Assembly (NCBI GenBank): GCA_032358165.1 | Contig: JAALGY010000057.1 | Span: 1,302,001 to 1,366,000, forward strand | DNA length: 64,000 nucleotides | Direction: 5' to 3' | From: Diplosphaera chodatii | Lineage: Eukaryota > Chlorophyta > Trebouxiophyceae > Prasiolales > Stichococcaceae | Shown: positions 43,579 to 54,633 of the stretch, one piece after another | Position numbering within the stretch: the stretch's first letter is position 1 | Layout: each line of letters begins with the position of its first letter | Notes under the pieces: model-generated | The model's input: only the letters and a program-made list of their open reading frames with translations | What the model was told of the DNA's origin: nothing | The model's database searches: none | Made by a program: the position numbers and the translations under genes

Positions 43579-44495
43579 ACTGTAATCACGAAAAGCCCAC
43601 GCCCGTCCGATTCCCACTTGTGGATCAGGCTGCGAATCCCCCTAATCAAGAGCGTAGCTGCCACGTCAGCTGCCTTCAACAGCACGTGCGCTGAATAGTG
43701 CAGCGCGCCGCGGCCGCGCATGGAGCGCCGTATGAAGCTGTCACGATCACCTATGACGGTATGGAAGCATAGTACCCCTGATCTGCAGCAGCGCCTGACC
43801 GCAAGCCGTTCTGTCTGCGGCTGTTGCACTGAGCACTTGCAATCCAGTGGTGTGCAGCTGATCTCAGCGGCGCGGAGGCGTGCATGTTTGTTCAGCGCTG
43901 CAAGACGGCTGCACGAAAGCATGTTTGAGCATGTTGCAGCGCCTGCTGCGGCTCTTGTGGGCTTGCGGGCGTTGCCGATGGTGGCTGCTGTGGGCATGTT
44001 GATAGCGGTCAGAAACAGCGCGCTACGGCAGCACAGTGTTATGCAAGACGTGCTACATCCATCAGTCCCCATTCAAGCCCTGTTTGGCGTGCCGTGCGGG
44101 CAGATCCGCGAGTCCTGACACCGAGGCATCTCCATCAGGATCTGTCACAGGCAGCCTCTGAGCAGGCGTCGCGTGGCGCATTGAGCGGCATCCGACATCG
44201 TGTTCGTGCCAAACGATATGAAGCACTACTTTCGGTTGCAACCGCTGTTCAAGCTGCCTGTTCACACGATGCATGCCAGAATGGCCGGTCGCATGTGTGC
44301 GTAACTATTGCTGGTGGAAAGTGCTGGCGATATACGGCCAATCACAGTGTCATGCAGCAGGCGACACACCGTGAGGCGTTCACATGCGGCAATTGGCTGC
44401 GAAGCTGACGTGGTGGTTAGCTTTGCTAGGATGCGGGAATCACAGCGCAGGGCTGTGTGGGAATCGGCCGGGCGTGGGCGTTTCGTGATTACAGT
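43579..44495. mobile_element. Non-autonomous DNA transposon with inverted repeats (MULE/hAT-like)
   Basis: The left end ACTGTAATCACGAAAAGCCC and the right end, read inversely, ACTGTAATCACGAAACGCCC match over about 45 bp (through CCGATTCCCAC). Weaker pairing continues to about 100 bp (CCACGTCAGCT on both sides). The element is flanked by the direct repeat TTGGCACC (43,571-43,578 and 44,496-44,503), or nine bases if the preceding T is counted. Long inverted repeats with an 8-9 bp duplication suggest a Mutator-like origin; an 8-bp duplication would also suit hAT. The interior has only short frames without transposase motifs, so it is non-autonomous. It fills most of the 1.2 kb between the heme oxygenase and HflX starts. 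Confidence 0.85.
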
Positions 44496-44605
44496 TTGGC
44501 ACCGAGAGGCATTGCTCCCAGCTCGATGTCCTGGTCACGCTGTTTGACACCAGCATGGACGCGGTTGTTGGCTTGCTTGCTTGCGCTTGATATCTTGGGC
44601 TCATT

Positions 44606-46261
44606 ATGAATCGGCAGTGCCATGCACAGCACTGTCACGGTGTCTTGCAACACGCACAGCAGCGTCACACCCGAGTTTGTGGCATCAGCAAAGGGTGTAG
44701 GAGTGCTCAGACAGCATCGCTGCTGCATGGCAGGGTGTTATGCGCGGCTGCAGCCCCTCAGCACAGCAGCAATGACGGTGAACTGCGGGAATTGCCGGCA
44801 GGCCTCCCTGCAGCAGAGCTGGCCGAAAGCGACGCAGACATGCAGTTTGACTGGCGCAGTGAGGTTCACAGCCTTGCTGCAGCGCTCAGGGCGGGCTCGG
44901 ATGGAGCGGCATCTGATGCAGAGGAGGCAGAGGACTTGGGGCCTGAGCGGGTGTACCTGATCGGCGTCGCAGTCAAGGGGCGGCAGAAACGGTACGGCTA
45001 CACGATACAAGAGTCGATGGAGGAGCTCGCGCGGCTGGCAGACGCAGCTGGACTCGAGGTGGTGGGGTCGACATTCCAGCAGCTGGAGGCGCCCAGCCCG
45101 CGCAGCTACATAGGCAGCGGCAAAGTGCAGGAGATCGTGGAAGCGGTGCAGGCGACGGGCGCCGTCACCGTGATTGCCGACGACGAGCTCTCACCAGGCC
45201 AGCAGCGCACCTTGACACGCACATTCGACAAGATGCTGGGCACCGAGGGATCGATCCGTATGTGCGACCGCACCGCGCTCATCCTGGACATCTTTGCACA
45301 GCGGGCAGCCACACACGAGGGGCAGCTTCAGGTGGAGTTGGCCAAGAGCAGCTATCAGCTGCCGCGCCTGAGTCGTATGTGGACCCACCTGGAGCGGCAG
45401 GCGGGCGGCCAGAGCAAGGGCATGGGCGAAAAGCAGAAGGAGGTGGACAAGCGGATCCTGCGGGGCCGCATGGCAGCCCTGCGGCAGGAGCTAGAAGAGG
45501 TGCGGGCACAGCGAAAGCAGCAGCGCATCCGGCGTGCAGAGGCGACCATCCCTGTCATCGGCCTGTGCGGTTACACCAACAGCGGGAAGTCGACACTGCT
45601 AGACAAGATGACCAACACAGAAGCCGTCTTGGCTAAAGACGCACTGTTTGCGACACTGGACCCGACCACGCGGCGCGTCGAGCTGCAGTCTGGGAAGCAA
45701 GCGCTGCTCACAGACACGGTGGGCTTCATTCAGAAGCTGCCTACGCAGCTCGTGGCTGCCTTTCGTGCGACGCTGGAGGAGCTTGGTGAGTCGTCCCTGC
45801 TGCTGCATGTGGTCGATGTCAGCTCGCCCAATGCAGCAGCGCAGACGGACACCGTGTTGGGCGTGCTCAAGGAGCTTGGCATCGAGCTGCCCATTGTCAC
45901 CGTCTGGAACAAGGTGGACCTGTGTTCAGACCCAGAACTTGTGCGGCGGGTGGCAGCGGGGCGCAAGGCAACTGTCTGCATCTCCGCACTCACAGGTGAG
46001 GGGTTGGACGACCTTGCTGTGGAGCTGGAGCAACAGCTCTCTGCGCAGATGAGCCACCAGACAGTGCTCATCCCATATAGCATGGGCGAGCTGGTCTCGG
46101 AGCTGCACAGTTCTGCTTCGATCCTGGATGAGGAATATGTGGAGGCCGGCACCCTAATCACGGCGCACATGCCGCACAGCATGGCGAGCAGATTGCAAAG
46201 CATGAACCTCCTTGCACCAGCTGAAAGCAGCGATGCGCAGGGCGACCTACTGCGAGTCTGA
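44606..46261 (+). CDS. hflX: HflX-family ribosome-associated GTPase, probably organellar
   Basis: One uninterrupted 551-residue frame. Residues 1 to about 110 form a Ser/Ala/Arg-rich then acidic leader with a transit-peptide look. The HflX domain follows (VYLIGVAVKGRQ; FQQLEAPSPRSYIGSGK, with the family's YIGSGK; DRTALILDIFAQRA; THEGQLQVELAK; YQLPRLSRMW), then the helical linker (KEVDKRILRGRMAALRQELE) and the G domain: GYTNSGKST (G1), TLDPTTR (G2), DTVGFI (G3), NKVD (G4) and SALTGEG (G5). All nucleotide-binding motifs are intact. Bacterial HflX rescues or splits stalled 70S ribosomes, so a plastid or mitochondrial role is expected. It has no introns while all its neighbours have many. Its 3' end is 116 bp from DPH7. 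Confidence 0.92.
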   Translation: MNRQCHAQHCHGVLQHAQQRHTRVCGISKGCRSAQTASLLHGRVLCAAAAPQHSSNDGELRELPAGLPAAELAESDADMQFDWRSEVHSLAAALRAGSDGAASDAEEAEDLGPERVYLIGVAVKGRQKRYGYTIQESMEELARLADAAGLEVVGSTFQQLEAPSPRSYIGSGKVQEIVEAVQATGAVTVIADDELSPGQQRTLTRTFDKMLGTEGSIRMCDRTALILDIFAQRAATHEGQLQVELAKSSYQLPRLSRMWTHLERQAGGQSKGMGEKQKEVDKRILRGRMAALRQELEEVRAQRKQQRIRRAEATIPVIGLCGYTNSGKSTLLDKMTNTEAVLAKDALFATLDPTTRRVELQSGKQALLTDTVGFIQKLPTQLVAAFRATLEELGESSLLLHVVDVSSPNAAAQTDTVLGVLKELGIELPIVTVWNKVDLCSDPELVRRVAAGRKATVCISALTGEGLDDLAVELEQQLSAQMSHQTVLIPYSMGELVSELHSSASILDEEYVEAGTLITAHMPHSMASRLQSMNLLAPAESSDAQGDLLRV

Positions 46262-46334
46262 GGGCGGAGCCTGTCGTTGAAGGGCAATGTGCCTTTCGAG
46301 CGCAAGGGACTTGAAACTACTGTATTGATGACTG

Positions 46335-46359
46335 AAGGATTGACCTTCAGTCAATCCTT
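46335..46359. terminator. Perfect 10-bp hairpin between convergent genes
   Basis: AAGGATTGAC, a loop of CTTCA, then GTCAATCCTT. It lies inside the 116 bp that separate the stop codons of HflX and DPH7 and would fold in either transcript. A role in 3'-end formation or transcript stability is a guess. Confidence 0.45.
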
Positions 46360-46377
46360 GATTGCCAGGTTGCAATG

Positions 46378-47944
46378 CTATGAACACTTGTATACAGTTG
46401 CGGGCTGCCACATATGAAGGAGCCGGTCGTAGAACGAGCATGTTGCTATCAGGCTACGTCTGCCCGCGTCCTCCAAGTGACACCAGTCTGCGCCATATCC
46501 CAGAGTCTTTTGGTTTGAGTACTCCTCTGCTAGCCGCACATCGCTGGTGGTCGCAAGCTCCGAGAGCTGGAGAACTGCAGGCACTTGCACCGTGCACCGT
46601 GTGGTGTGCTGTTGGACGTGTTGCACACGTGGTGGTGATGGAAATATAAAATAAGCCAACTCACTGCACAAGCCATGACCAAAATGCATGACTGCACTAC
46701 TCACTCACCTGCAAAGCCATTATGCATGCATGCCGCCAGCAGCAGCCGCGGATCATGTGGATGCCATTTCAGGCGCCACACCCCTCCGCCAGTGCCAACC
46801 TGCACAACCCAAACAAGACCGCCTTGAAGTTGTGCCACTGCTGGCAGTACAGCTCCGAACATGCAGCCCGTGCAGTGACGCCACCGTACCTGACTGCTGC
46901 ACGTGGGTCTGTGCATCATGCGCAGGTCCCACGTCCTCACTTGCTCGTCATAGCTGCCGGTCACCAGGAGATGCTCGACTGCCGGGCTGCTCTGCACACA
47001 GCAGACGCCGGCGCCATGCGTCCGCTTGTCAACGAAGATGGGGGCCTCTGGCGGCTGCCGCACATCCCAGCCTTTGAGGCTGCAGTCGTCTGAACCGGAA
47101 AACAGGATGTCTGGCTGCACAGCAAAGGGTGGGTGAGGTCTGTTTTGCAGGCGGCTGTATGCATCTTCAAGATGCAGCACACATGCGACCGAGCTCACCT
47201 GCCAGCAGTCCGCTGCAATTGTCCAGGCCTCAAGATCATGGCCCTGCCACGACAACACCTCCTTCAGGGCGCCCTCAGCTGCCTGGGAGGCAACATGGAC
47301 AGAAACTTGGGGTCTAGCACTGCCAGGATGCGCGCTGTGCCCCGATGGTGCTGGTGTGCACATCTGGTGCTGCACCTGCATGAGTGCGAGTTGCCCTGTC
47401 GAGGTGCTGGCTGCGGTGCGGCCCTGCCGAGCCGGGTGGCGGGCCCAGTCCACCGTCAGCACCATGCCCTGTCCAACGTCAGCGGCGGCCACAGGGCCCC
47501 ACCCTTCGACAGTTGGCTGCAGCAGCTGCACGCTGCCACTTGCCAGTGCGAGGGCAAGCACTGGTGCTGATGTGTGGGGCGCCCATCGCATGTCAAAGAT
47601 GCCGCTGCAATCGCGCCATGCTTGCAGCTGCAGCTGCCACCCCTGCTGCGGGTCGGCCTCATGTTTGCTGGCCACAAACAGGTATAATCTGCAAACAAAC
47701 ATTCGGTGGTCGTCTGCTGATCTGGAGCTGCGCCACGTACTGCCTAGGGTGTAGATTGGGGCACAGCGTGCACCCGCGCACCATAGGCACATCCTGCCGG
47801 CGCCCACCTGCCATCCCGTTGCTTGTTGCTCTCGTCTAGCTGGTAGGTTCCGACAGCCAGACACTCCTTGCTGTCCGGTGTGGGACACCACTCTGCACTG
47901 TCAGCATTCAGGTCCAGCGTCTGCTCATGGTGCAACATTGACAT
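46378..47944 (-). CDS. DPH7: DPH7-like diphthine methyl ester hydrolase (WDR85), WD40 protein
   Basis: Acts in the last steps of diphthamide synthesis on elongation factor 2, removing a methyl ester from diphthine before amidation. The start is the ATG at 47,944 (MSMLHHEQTLDLNADSAEWC). The phrases LNADSAEWCP and LAVGTYQL are typical of the family N-terminus. Later exons give blades IFDMRWAP, ILFSGSDDCSLKGWDVRQ, LVTGSYDEQVRTWDLR and the hallmark GGGVWRLKWHPHDPRLLLAA followed by CMHNGF. The last exon ends LGYGADWCHLED ... IATCSFYDRLLHMWQPAT with stop at 46,378. Introns lie near 47,750-47,690, 47,210-47,130, 46,930-46,860 and 46,710-46,600 (approximate). The family pattern is complete end to end. 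Confidence 0.85.
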
Positions 47945-48601
47945 CACGCTGCGCCATGAGATCAGGTGCTGACGGGGCGGGCTGCTGTGATCAACAGGAA
48001 GCGCGCCTATTCGTCTGACTGTTCATACATACAGCTTGTCTGCTCATCTGACCAGTTGCAATCGGTTTATAACAAGTCTGACGCGCCTGCAAGGTGGACG
48101 TGCATGAAGACGACTGGCATGACGACTGATGCAGTGAACAGCTTCCTGATATGCTGCCGCTGCCCACGACCCTCATCGCTCGCATCCTTGCTGTTGCATT
48201 GCCAATGCGTATACAGGACCAATATCAAGGTACATATACTTCCATTCGAAGCCCGCGCGTTGGCGAGGTGGGTGCTTGCACGCTAGCAGGTTGCATGCAC
48301 ATAGCGCCTCATGTGCTGGTGGCACTCCCACAGCTGAGTCGCCCAGTCACCAACCACACCCTGCCGACTGTGAACGCATCACATGCTTCGTATACTCTGT
48401 TCTTGAACGGCGGTGTGACATGCTGTGTTTACATCTCGCCAGATCTGTGTGACCGTGCGCTGAGGTCATCTCCATGCAAGAGTAGCCGCTGCAGGAGCAT
48501 GGAACAGGAGCTTACGGACTTCAGGCGTGTTGCCGTACTCACATGAGCTCCGCCGTGAATGACTTGATGCCCACAGCAAGGAGCACCCTGATAGTAGGCG
48601 T
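47945..48601. promoter_or_regulatory. Divergent intergenic region, DPH7 / GTPBP1-like
   Basis: About 650 bp between two divergent start codons. No repeat, RNA gene or clear core promoter element was seen. Confidence 0.35.
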
Positions 48602-51600
48602 ATGCAAATCGCAGGCAATCCGCGGCCACTGGTTGGCCGGGTCAGATCAGCAGCGGGCAGCATCGGCGAATACTCAGAAAACAATTTAGACGAAGACAAC
48701 CTTTACGACTATCATAATCCCACACGTGGTAATGAAGCCGGGCTTACCCAGCTGCATGTGCTGGTGATGCATTGCTTTCAGCTGCGGTGCCTGCAGCCGG
48801 AGGGGACAGCAACCTGAGACTTGCAGAAGTGCTGCCTGCAGTCCAGAGGAGCGGCAACTTGCGCAGCAGCACAATGCAACACAGCCGGCAGCCGCACCAC
48901 CTGAGTGCTGCCAAGGCCTCGGATGATGAGTGGACAGCAAAGCCAGAGCACCTGCGGAGCGAGGCGACCAGCGAGGACGGCAGCCCCCGGCCCGTGTCCA
49001 CCGACGGCGAGGAGCAGGACATGGGGGACGGCTGGGTGGAGAGCATCACAGGGCTCAGGGAGGGCGACGGCGCCACAGACCTGCTCATCAATGGCTCCGG
49101 GGCGGCACCAGTATCCAAGGTGCTGCTGTCGCCCGGATGCGCAGCATGCCTGGACCAGATACATGAGGCTGGTCGTCTGAGGGCACCTGTGTCGCTTGAC
49201 AGGAGTGTGCCGTGCTGCTGCAACCGCAGGAAGAGGAGGCTGCGGTGGCTGCCACGCTGGCGTCCGCCGGTATGCATGACGATGCGGCCAGCGAGTTTGA
49301 GACGCGGCTGGAGCACGCAGTGCAGGCGCTTGTAGCAGAGGTGCATCAACAGAGCGCCGGACCGTCCCATTCTCGCATGCTGCTGGAGAAGTGACACGAT
49401 GCTGGGCCTTTTGACGTGAAGAAACAGCCTCCACATTGTGCTGCAGGTGCGGACGACTGGGGAGGCGACAGTGGAGGTTGGCGTGCCGGACGGCTGGGGC
49501 CCGGTGGGTGTGGACAAGGAGCAGATGGACCACGTGCTGGCGGTGCTGGAGAGCAGCATGGGCAAGTCGGGGTGCGATGTGGTGGTGCTGCGGCGGCGGA
49601 ATGCGCACCTCAGCGGACACTCGGTGGATGCCGCAGGTGCCAGCAGCCTGATGTTCCCTGACGTCGTTGCCTCACCTGCCGAGCAGAAGCGTGTGGCGCA
49701 CGCATGTCAGTAGCCTGTAAAGCATACTCTCTCGGCTCTGCAGCTTCCAAGTGCGGGCCGTATGAGGCCGCGGACGTGGTTGTGCGGCGGCGCAGCGGCA
49801 TAGCCCAGCCGCTGGAGGTGCGCGTCGCCATCATCGGCAACGTGGACAGCGGCAAGTCCACCCTCGTCGGGGTGATGACCCGCAGGTGAGTTGTTTGCAC
49901 GTGGAAGAGCATGATCTGACAGTCTGCAGCATGCCAATGTTTGCAACATGCCATTGCCAACCGTGCTGCAGTGTCCTTGACGATGGGCGTGGCCTGGCGC
50001 GTTCGAAGGTCTTCAAGCACAGCCACGAGGGCGCAACCGGCCGCACCTCGTCCATCGGCCAGCACAACCTCTGCGTGAGTGCGGTCCCCGTCCACGAGGC
50101 AAGCTGCACTCACTTGCATAAACTTATTGAAGCACAGTCGAGCGTCTGCGCTGGTGGTGCATGCAGCTGGGGAGCAAGGGCCAGATCCTGAACGACCACA
50201 TGTTCCGCGCAAACTCCTCGGCAGAGTACATCGTGCGCGCGTCCAAGGTCATCACGATGGTGGACCTGGCCGGCCACGAGCGCTACTTCAAGACCACCGC
50301 ATACGGCCTGACGGGCCACCTGCCGGACTACGCGTGCCTCATCGTGGGTGCCAACGCAGGTGAAGCACTGCTGGGAGCTCTGCCCAACGCCTCGCAGCAA
50401 GACGTCCGCTGGCTCGCAACAGTGCTATGTGGTATGTCATCCAGGTGTGGTGGGCATGTGCAAGGAGCACCTGGGCGTGGCGCTGGCCCTCAAGATCCCA
50501 GTGTTCTTCCTTGTCACCAAGGTGCGCTGCACTGTGAAACCGTGTGCTATGCCAGTGCGCACACGGTTCCCTTGCTATGCATCTCCATGACACAGCCTGA
50601 CTTGCGTAACAGGTGGACATCTGTCCAGACCATGTGCTCAAGCACACCCTGGAGTCCCTCCAGAGCATCCTGAAGAAGCCAGGTGCTTGTCGACATGATC
50701 CAGCAGCTTTGGCGGCTGATCTTGCATCTCTCCTGTGCAAAGGGGATGGTGCAAGCTCGAATAGTTTCTTGCGCATGAGCCACTGCAGGTGTCAAGAAGC
50801 GGCCGTTCATGGTGCGCACCCGCGATGATGTGCTGACATGCGCCCGCCACATCCACTCTGATGCGCTGGCCCCCATCTTCCTCACCTCCTCCGTCACAGG
50901 TACGCTGATGCTGTACAGGACGGATCATGCACCTGCTGCAGCCGAGGTTGCCATCTGCATCGGACGCTTCCAGCCAACCCAATTGCAACCCATCAAAGGC
51001 GGTTCCTCACCATGGACTCGGAACTGTCATACACGAACAGGCGAGGGTCTGGAGCTGGTGCGCTTGTTCTACAGCCTGCTGCCTCTGCGGCAGAAGTGGC
51101 ACGAGCGGTCGTCTGCCGCCACCGAGTTCTTGATAGATGAGACGTTCAGGTGCGGTGCAGTGCTGAGCGTGTCAGCGTGGCCTCCCTCAGGATCCATGAA
51201 ACTGCACTGCGGCCCGAGACGTGATGAGATGAGTGCTGTGTTGCGCACTGCAGCGTGCCTGGCGTGGGCACCGTGGTGGCCGGCACCCTGAAGCATGGCA
51301 TCATTGTGCCGGGCGCGACGCTGATGCTGGGGCCGGACATTGGCGACGGCACCTTCAAGCTCACTGCGATCAAGAGCATCCACTACAAGCGGCTGCCAGT
51401 CACACAGGTCACTGCTGATCTGGCCAGCCTGCCTGGGACGCCTACAGGTTGCCGAGGATCGCTCACGGTGACTCATCTGGTTGCAGGTGGTGGCAGGGCA
51501 AACAGCGGCACTTGCGCTGAAGAAGGTCAAGCGGACGGCTGTGCGCAAGGGCATGGTGCTGGTGGACGAGAAGCTGCGGCCGCACGCTTGCTGGGAGTTC

Positions 51601-52083
51601 AACGCCAAGATCGCGATCCTCACGCACTCCACCACCATTCAGCCACGCTACCAGGTCGGGCGCCTTGCAGTCGACAAAGGGCATAGCATGGAGGTCTTAC
51701 ACTGCTGAGATGCAGGCATTGTGTACCGCTTGAGCACCGCATAGTGACAGCGCAAGCACGCACTGGGCGCTAAGTAGTGGCCCTCCTGCTGTGGACCAGG
51801 CCGTCATCCACTGCGAGATCGTGAGGCAGGCTGCGCGCGTGGTGGCGATGGACCGCGAGCGCCTGCGCTCAGGCGACCGCGCCCATGTCCGCTTCCGCTT
51901 CCTGCAGCGGCCAGAGTACCTGACGCCAGGTGCGGCATCGCTCTGACGGCGCTGAGTCGCATGCTGCGCCAAAATCACACAGGCCGCACAGTGACAACCT
52001 GCACAACTGCAGGCACACGATTCGTCTTCCGGGAAGGGCGCACCAAGGGCATTGGCATGGTCGCCCACGAGGATGACGAATGA
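48602..52083 (+). CDS. GTPBP1/GTPBP2-like translational GTPase
   Basis: An EF-Tu/eEF1A-related GTPase of the family implicated in ribosome rescue and mRNA decay. The chosen start is 48,602 ([15 protein letters not shown]); a donor after CCCACACGTG joins in phase to [20 protein letters not shown]. The variable acidic N-terminus is followed by [20 protein letters not shown] (G1, about 49,820), [15 protein letters not shown] and GRTSSIGQH (switch region), [20 protein letters not shown] (G3, about 50,260), [26 protein letters not shown] split by an intron before VDICPDH (G4), then [31 protein letters not shown] and [20 protein letters not shown] (domains 2 and 3). The end is [18 protein letters not shown], stop at 52,083. 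The DSGKST form of G1 and the RTSS switch separate it from eEF1A. There are at least ten introns. Confidence 0.85.
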
Positions 52084-52401
52084 TTGAAGTTCTGCTTACG
52101 AGGTATCCGATGCCTATGCTGGGACCCACAACATTGGTTGGTGACTGCTTGGTCGATGTTCAGCCAACATGCTAGAGAATCTGACAGCATACAAACGACG
52201 ACTCTTGCCGGTGTTGTGTTGCCAGACTGACTGGCCCCAGTTGGTTTTTTTGCCAGAGTTTTGTTGAACATGTGTACGCATTTCACCATTTTGTCGAACC
52301 GGTGGTACGGTAAAGTCCGTTTGACATGGATGCCACTCGCATCAGGTTCTGGTCAACTGGGCATTATTCCCTCATGAGCACGCTCAAAGGCCAGTAGCTA
52401 C
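52084..52401. other. Intergenic gap between convergent genes
   Basis: About 320 bp between the GTPBP1-like stop and the methyltransferase stop. It is AT-richer with T-runs and should contain both 3' UTRs. No repeat was seen. Confidence 0.4.
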
Positions 52402-53848
52402 TCACGTCCCATAGCAGCTGTCCAGCATCCCGCAGAACGTCGTCTCGTACTCAGTATTGGCACAGAGCCACAATAGGCGGGCAGCCTTGAAGCGGCAGTG
52501 CAACAGCCTGGGCACTTCCTGAAGCCAGTGGCTACGGTCCCGCCCACAGCCACGCAGCTTGAGAGTCACAATGACCCATCCTCCAGGTCGGAGGTGCTGC
52601 AGCAGCGGCCTCAGCGCAACTGCCATCTGCATGGCAGGTGGCAGCCCCTCATGACACTCGCTGTCAGGGTGCCTTCAACTTCACTCGTTGGTTGAGCACA
52701 GCGGAGACAGCTCCGACTGCGAATGCACCTGAACTGGATGTGTGTTCATGTCGCTGAGGAGCAGCTGCGCGGTGCCGCCGTGCAGCTGCAGCTGCTCCCT
52801 GATGCTCTCGTGCGCCAGCTGTGACTTCAGCCGGATGTGCGTCACATTGGGGTGCGCCTCCACCGCGGCATCGAGATCCGCTGGGTCGACTGCCAGCACG
52901 CGGCACCCCTGCTGCATTATGTACGATGTCCAGCCGCCTGGTGCTGCACCTGCAACAATGGAGCGCACAAGTTTCCACAGGTCTCTGTCTGAGGTCCCAA
53001 GCTGCAGCACCGAAGAACATGTTGATGGCTGCCAGCGTGCCACTCTGGGCCTGCTTAACAGCACATACCCAGGTCTATCGCCACGGCACCAGACGACAGC
53101 TGGGCTCCAAGATCAAGCGCTGTAAACACCTCCTCGATCTTCAACACGGCTCTGCTACAGCTGCGCACAGCAGGTGGTACATGGGATCAGCAGACAAATT
53201 GCAAACCTTGCTCTGGCTCATGCAAGTAGCAGCTGCAGTTGGTGGTTGTACACACAACATTGCAAGAGGAGGGACGCTGCCTGCCATGAGACGGCGGAGT
53301 GTTTGCTGTCATCCTCCAGAACTGCTGCGCTGGAACCAGCTGATAGAGGTAGCGTACCTGCCAATGTGCCAGCAGGACCTGTTGCAAGTCTGTCATAACA
53401 TGCTTTCACAGGGCGGCGCACACACACCAAGCTGAGCATCAGCGCTGATTCGCAGCGTACCTGCGGCTCATCGTCCAGCTCCAGGACGTACAGCACGTGT
53501 CGAAAGCTGCGCGGATCTAGCTCAAAGTCTGTTCGCAGGTGCTGAATGAGATGCTGCTCCACAGGACGCGGATCACACTGCAGCCGGATGGCACCATTGG
53601 GGGCGCCCTGCCCCGCCAGAGCTGCAACCACGTCGTCCTGAACGTATGGAGCACACTGAAATTGAGGTTAAGCTGCATGCGTCACGCAGCGCTACCCTGT
53701 AGGCCTATCCTGCAGGCCTCTCACGGCGCACCAATGATGCGGCTGCTGGCGGGTCGAGATCAAAGATGAAAGACCGCGTGCATCGCCCACGCAATGTTGG
53801 GCTGTTATGCCACGCGCTGAAAGCATCCGGCGTTGCTGCAACGCCATC
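52402..53848 (-). CDS. FtsJ-like RNA 2'-O-ribose methyltransferase
   Basis: A SAM-dependent methyltransferase of the FtsJ/RrmJ fold, probably acting on rRNA. In minus-strand order: GAIRLQCDPRPVEQHLIQHL and HVLYVLELDDEPQ (about 53,600-53,462); YQLVPAQQFW (about 53,345); SRAVLKIEEVFTALDLGAQL with the first catalytic Lys (about 53,150); then AVAIDLG joined across an intron to AAPGGWTSYIMQQGCRVLAV (the SAM loop, about 53,060 and 52,950); VDPADLDAAVEAHP; LLLSDMN (the catalytic Asp, about 52,760); and LRPGGWVIVTLKLRGCGRD with the next catalytic Lys (about 52,580), ending DSCYGT at 52,402. The 5' end is uncertain: the ATG at 53,848 opens a Gln/Arg/Ser-rich stretch that could be a targeting peptide but was not proven to splice in. 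Confidence 0.7.
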
Positions 53849-54633
53849 GAGCCTGAGCAGCTGTCTGCCTCTCCGGTGCCGCACCGTGCGTGCGCTGCCG
53901 CTCAGCACCTCAGTCGCCTACGCCACCAGCTTTCGGCACTGAGGGGCTCTCTCGCCGACTCAAGCCGTTCAGGCTCAATAAGAGCGTCTAGACCGCACCT
54001 TGTCGCAGAACCCAGGCGGAAACACCTTCAGTGCTGGATCCGCATGAAACGCTGCGAGTCGAGCAACAAGCGTTTGGTTTGTGAGCTGCAGAAACACGAG
54101 CCGCCTGGAATCGTGGCACTTCTCTGTCATGTGCTGTTTTTCAGATCATAATTTAGATCAATGGGCGACCCGTCCACTAGTGCTGTGTCCGGGCAGGCTG
54201 CTGCATATGCAAGTCAGATCGCCAGCGGACAACAAGATGCAGAGCCTGCAGGCTTTTGCAGCCCCGGCAGTCAGCGCAGCACGCAACTAAAGCTGCATGG
54301 GTGTATCGCAGCAGGGTTTCGTTGCAGATTTTGTGTGCCTGCATGTACAACCCGTACAGATGTACTGCGGCAGTGTGAACAGCATTCTGTTTGAAACCTT
54401 GATCTCAATATGCATGCCAGTGTAAGTTCAGTACCGTACAGCCATCTTTGATGATTGATTGTTGCGATTCCGAGGTGCTGCGATGCAAAAGCACATCCAC
54501 TTATTGGGAAGCGATGCAACAGCCCTGCCTTGTTTGGGCAGGTCTGGTGAACCGTGCATCTACAGCAGTGGGAGCAAGAGGAGCTGGCACAATGTTGCAT
54601 CCGCAAATACCTCAGTGTCGTCATCTCGTCATC
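53849..54633. other. Intergenic region with one possible stray exon
   Basis: On the minus strand at about 54,090-54,000 a short frame reads LTNQTLVARLAAFHADPALK then VFPPGFCDK, with a TGCAG acceptor before it and a possible GTGCGG donor after it. It could be an extra 5' exon of the methyltransferase gene. The remainder to 54,633 shows no gene or repeat. Confidence 0.35.

Noticed and set aside
43539..44118. Two opposing frames of 132-177 codons
   Set aside because: They lie within or across the end of the inverted-repeat transposon, with no homology motifs and no splice or start support.
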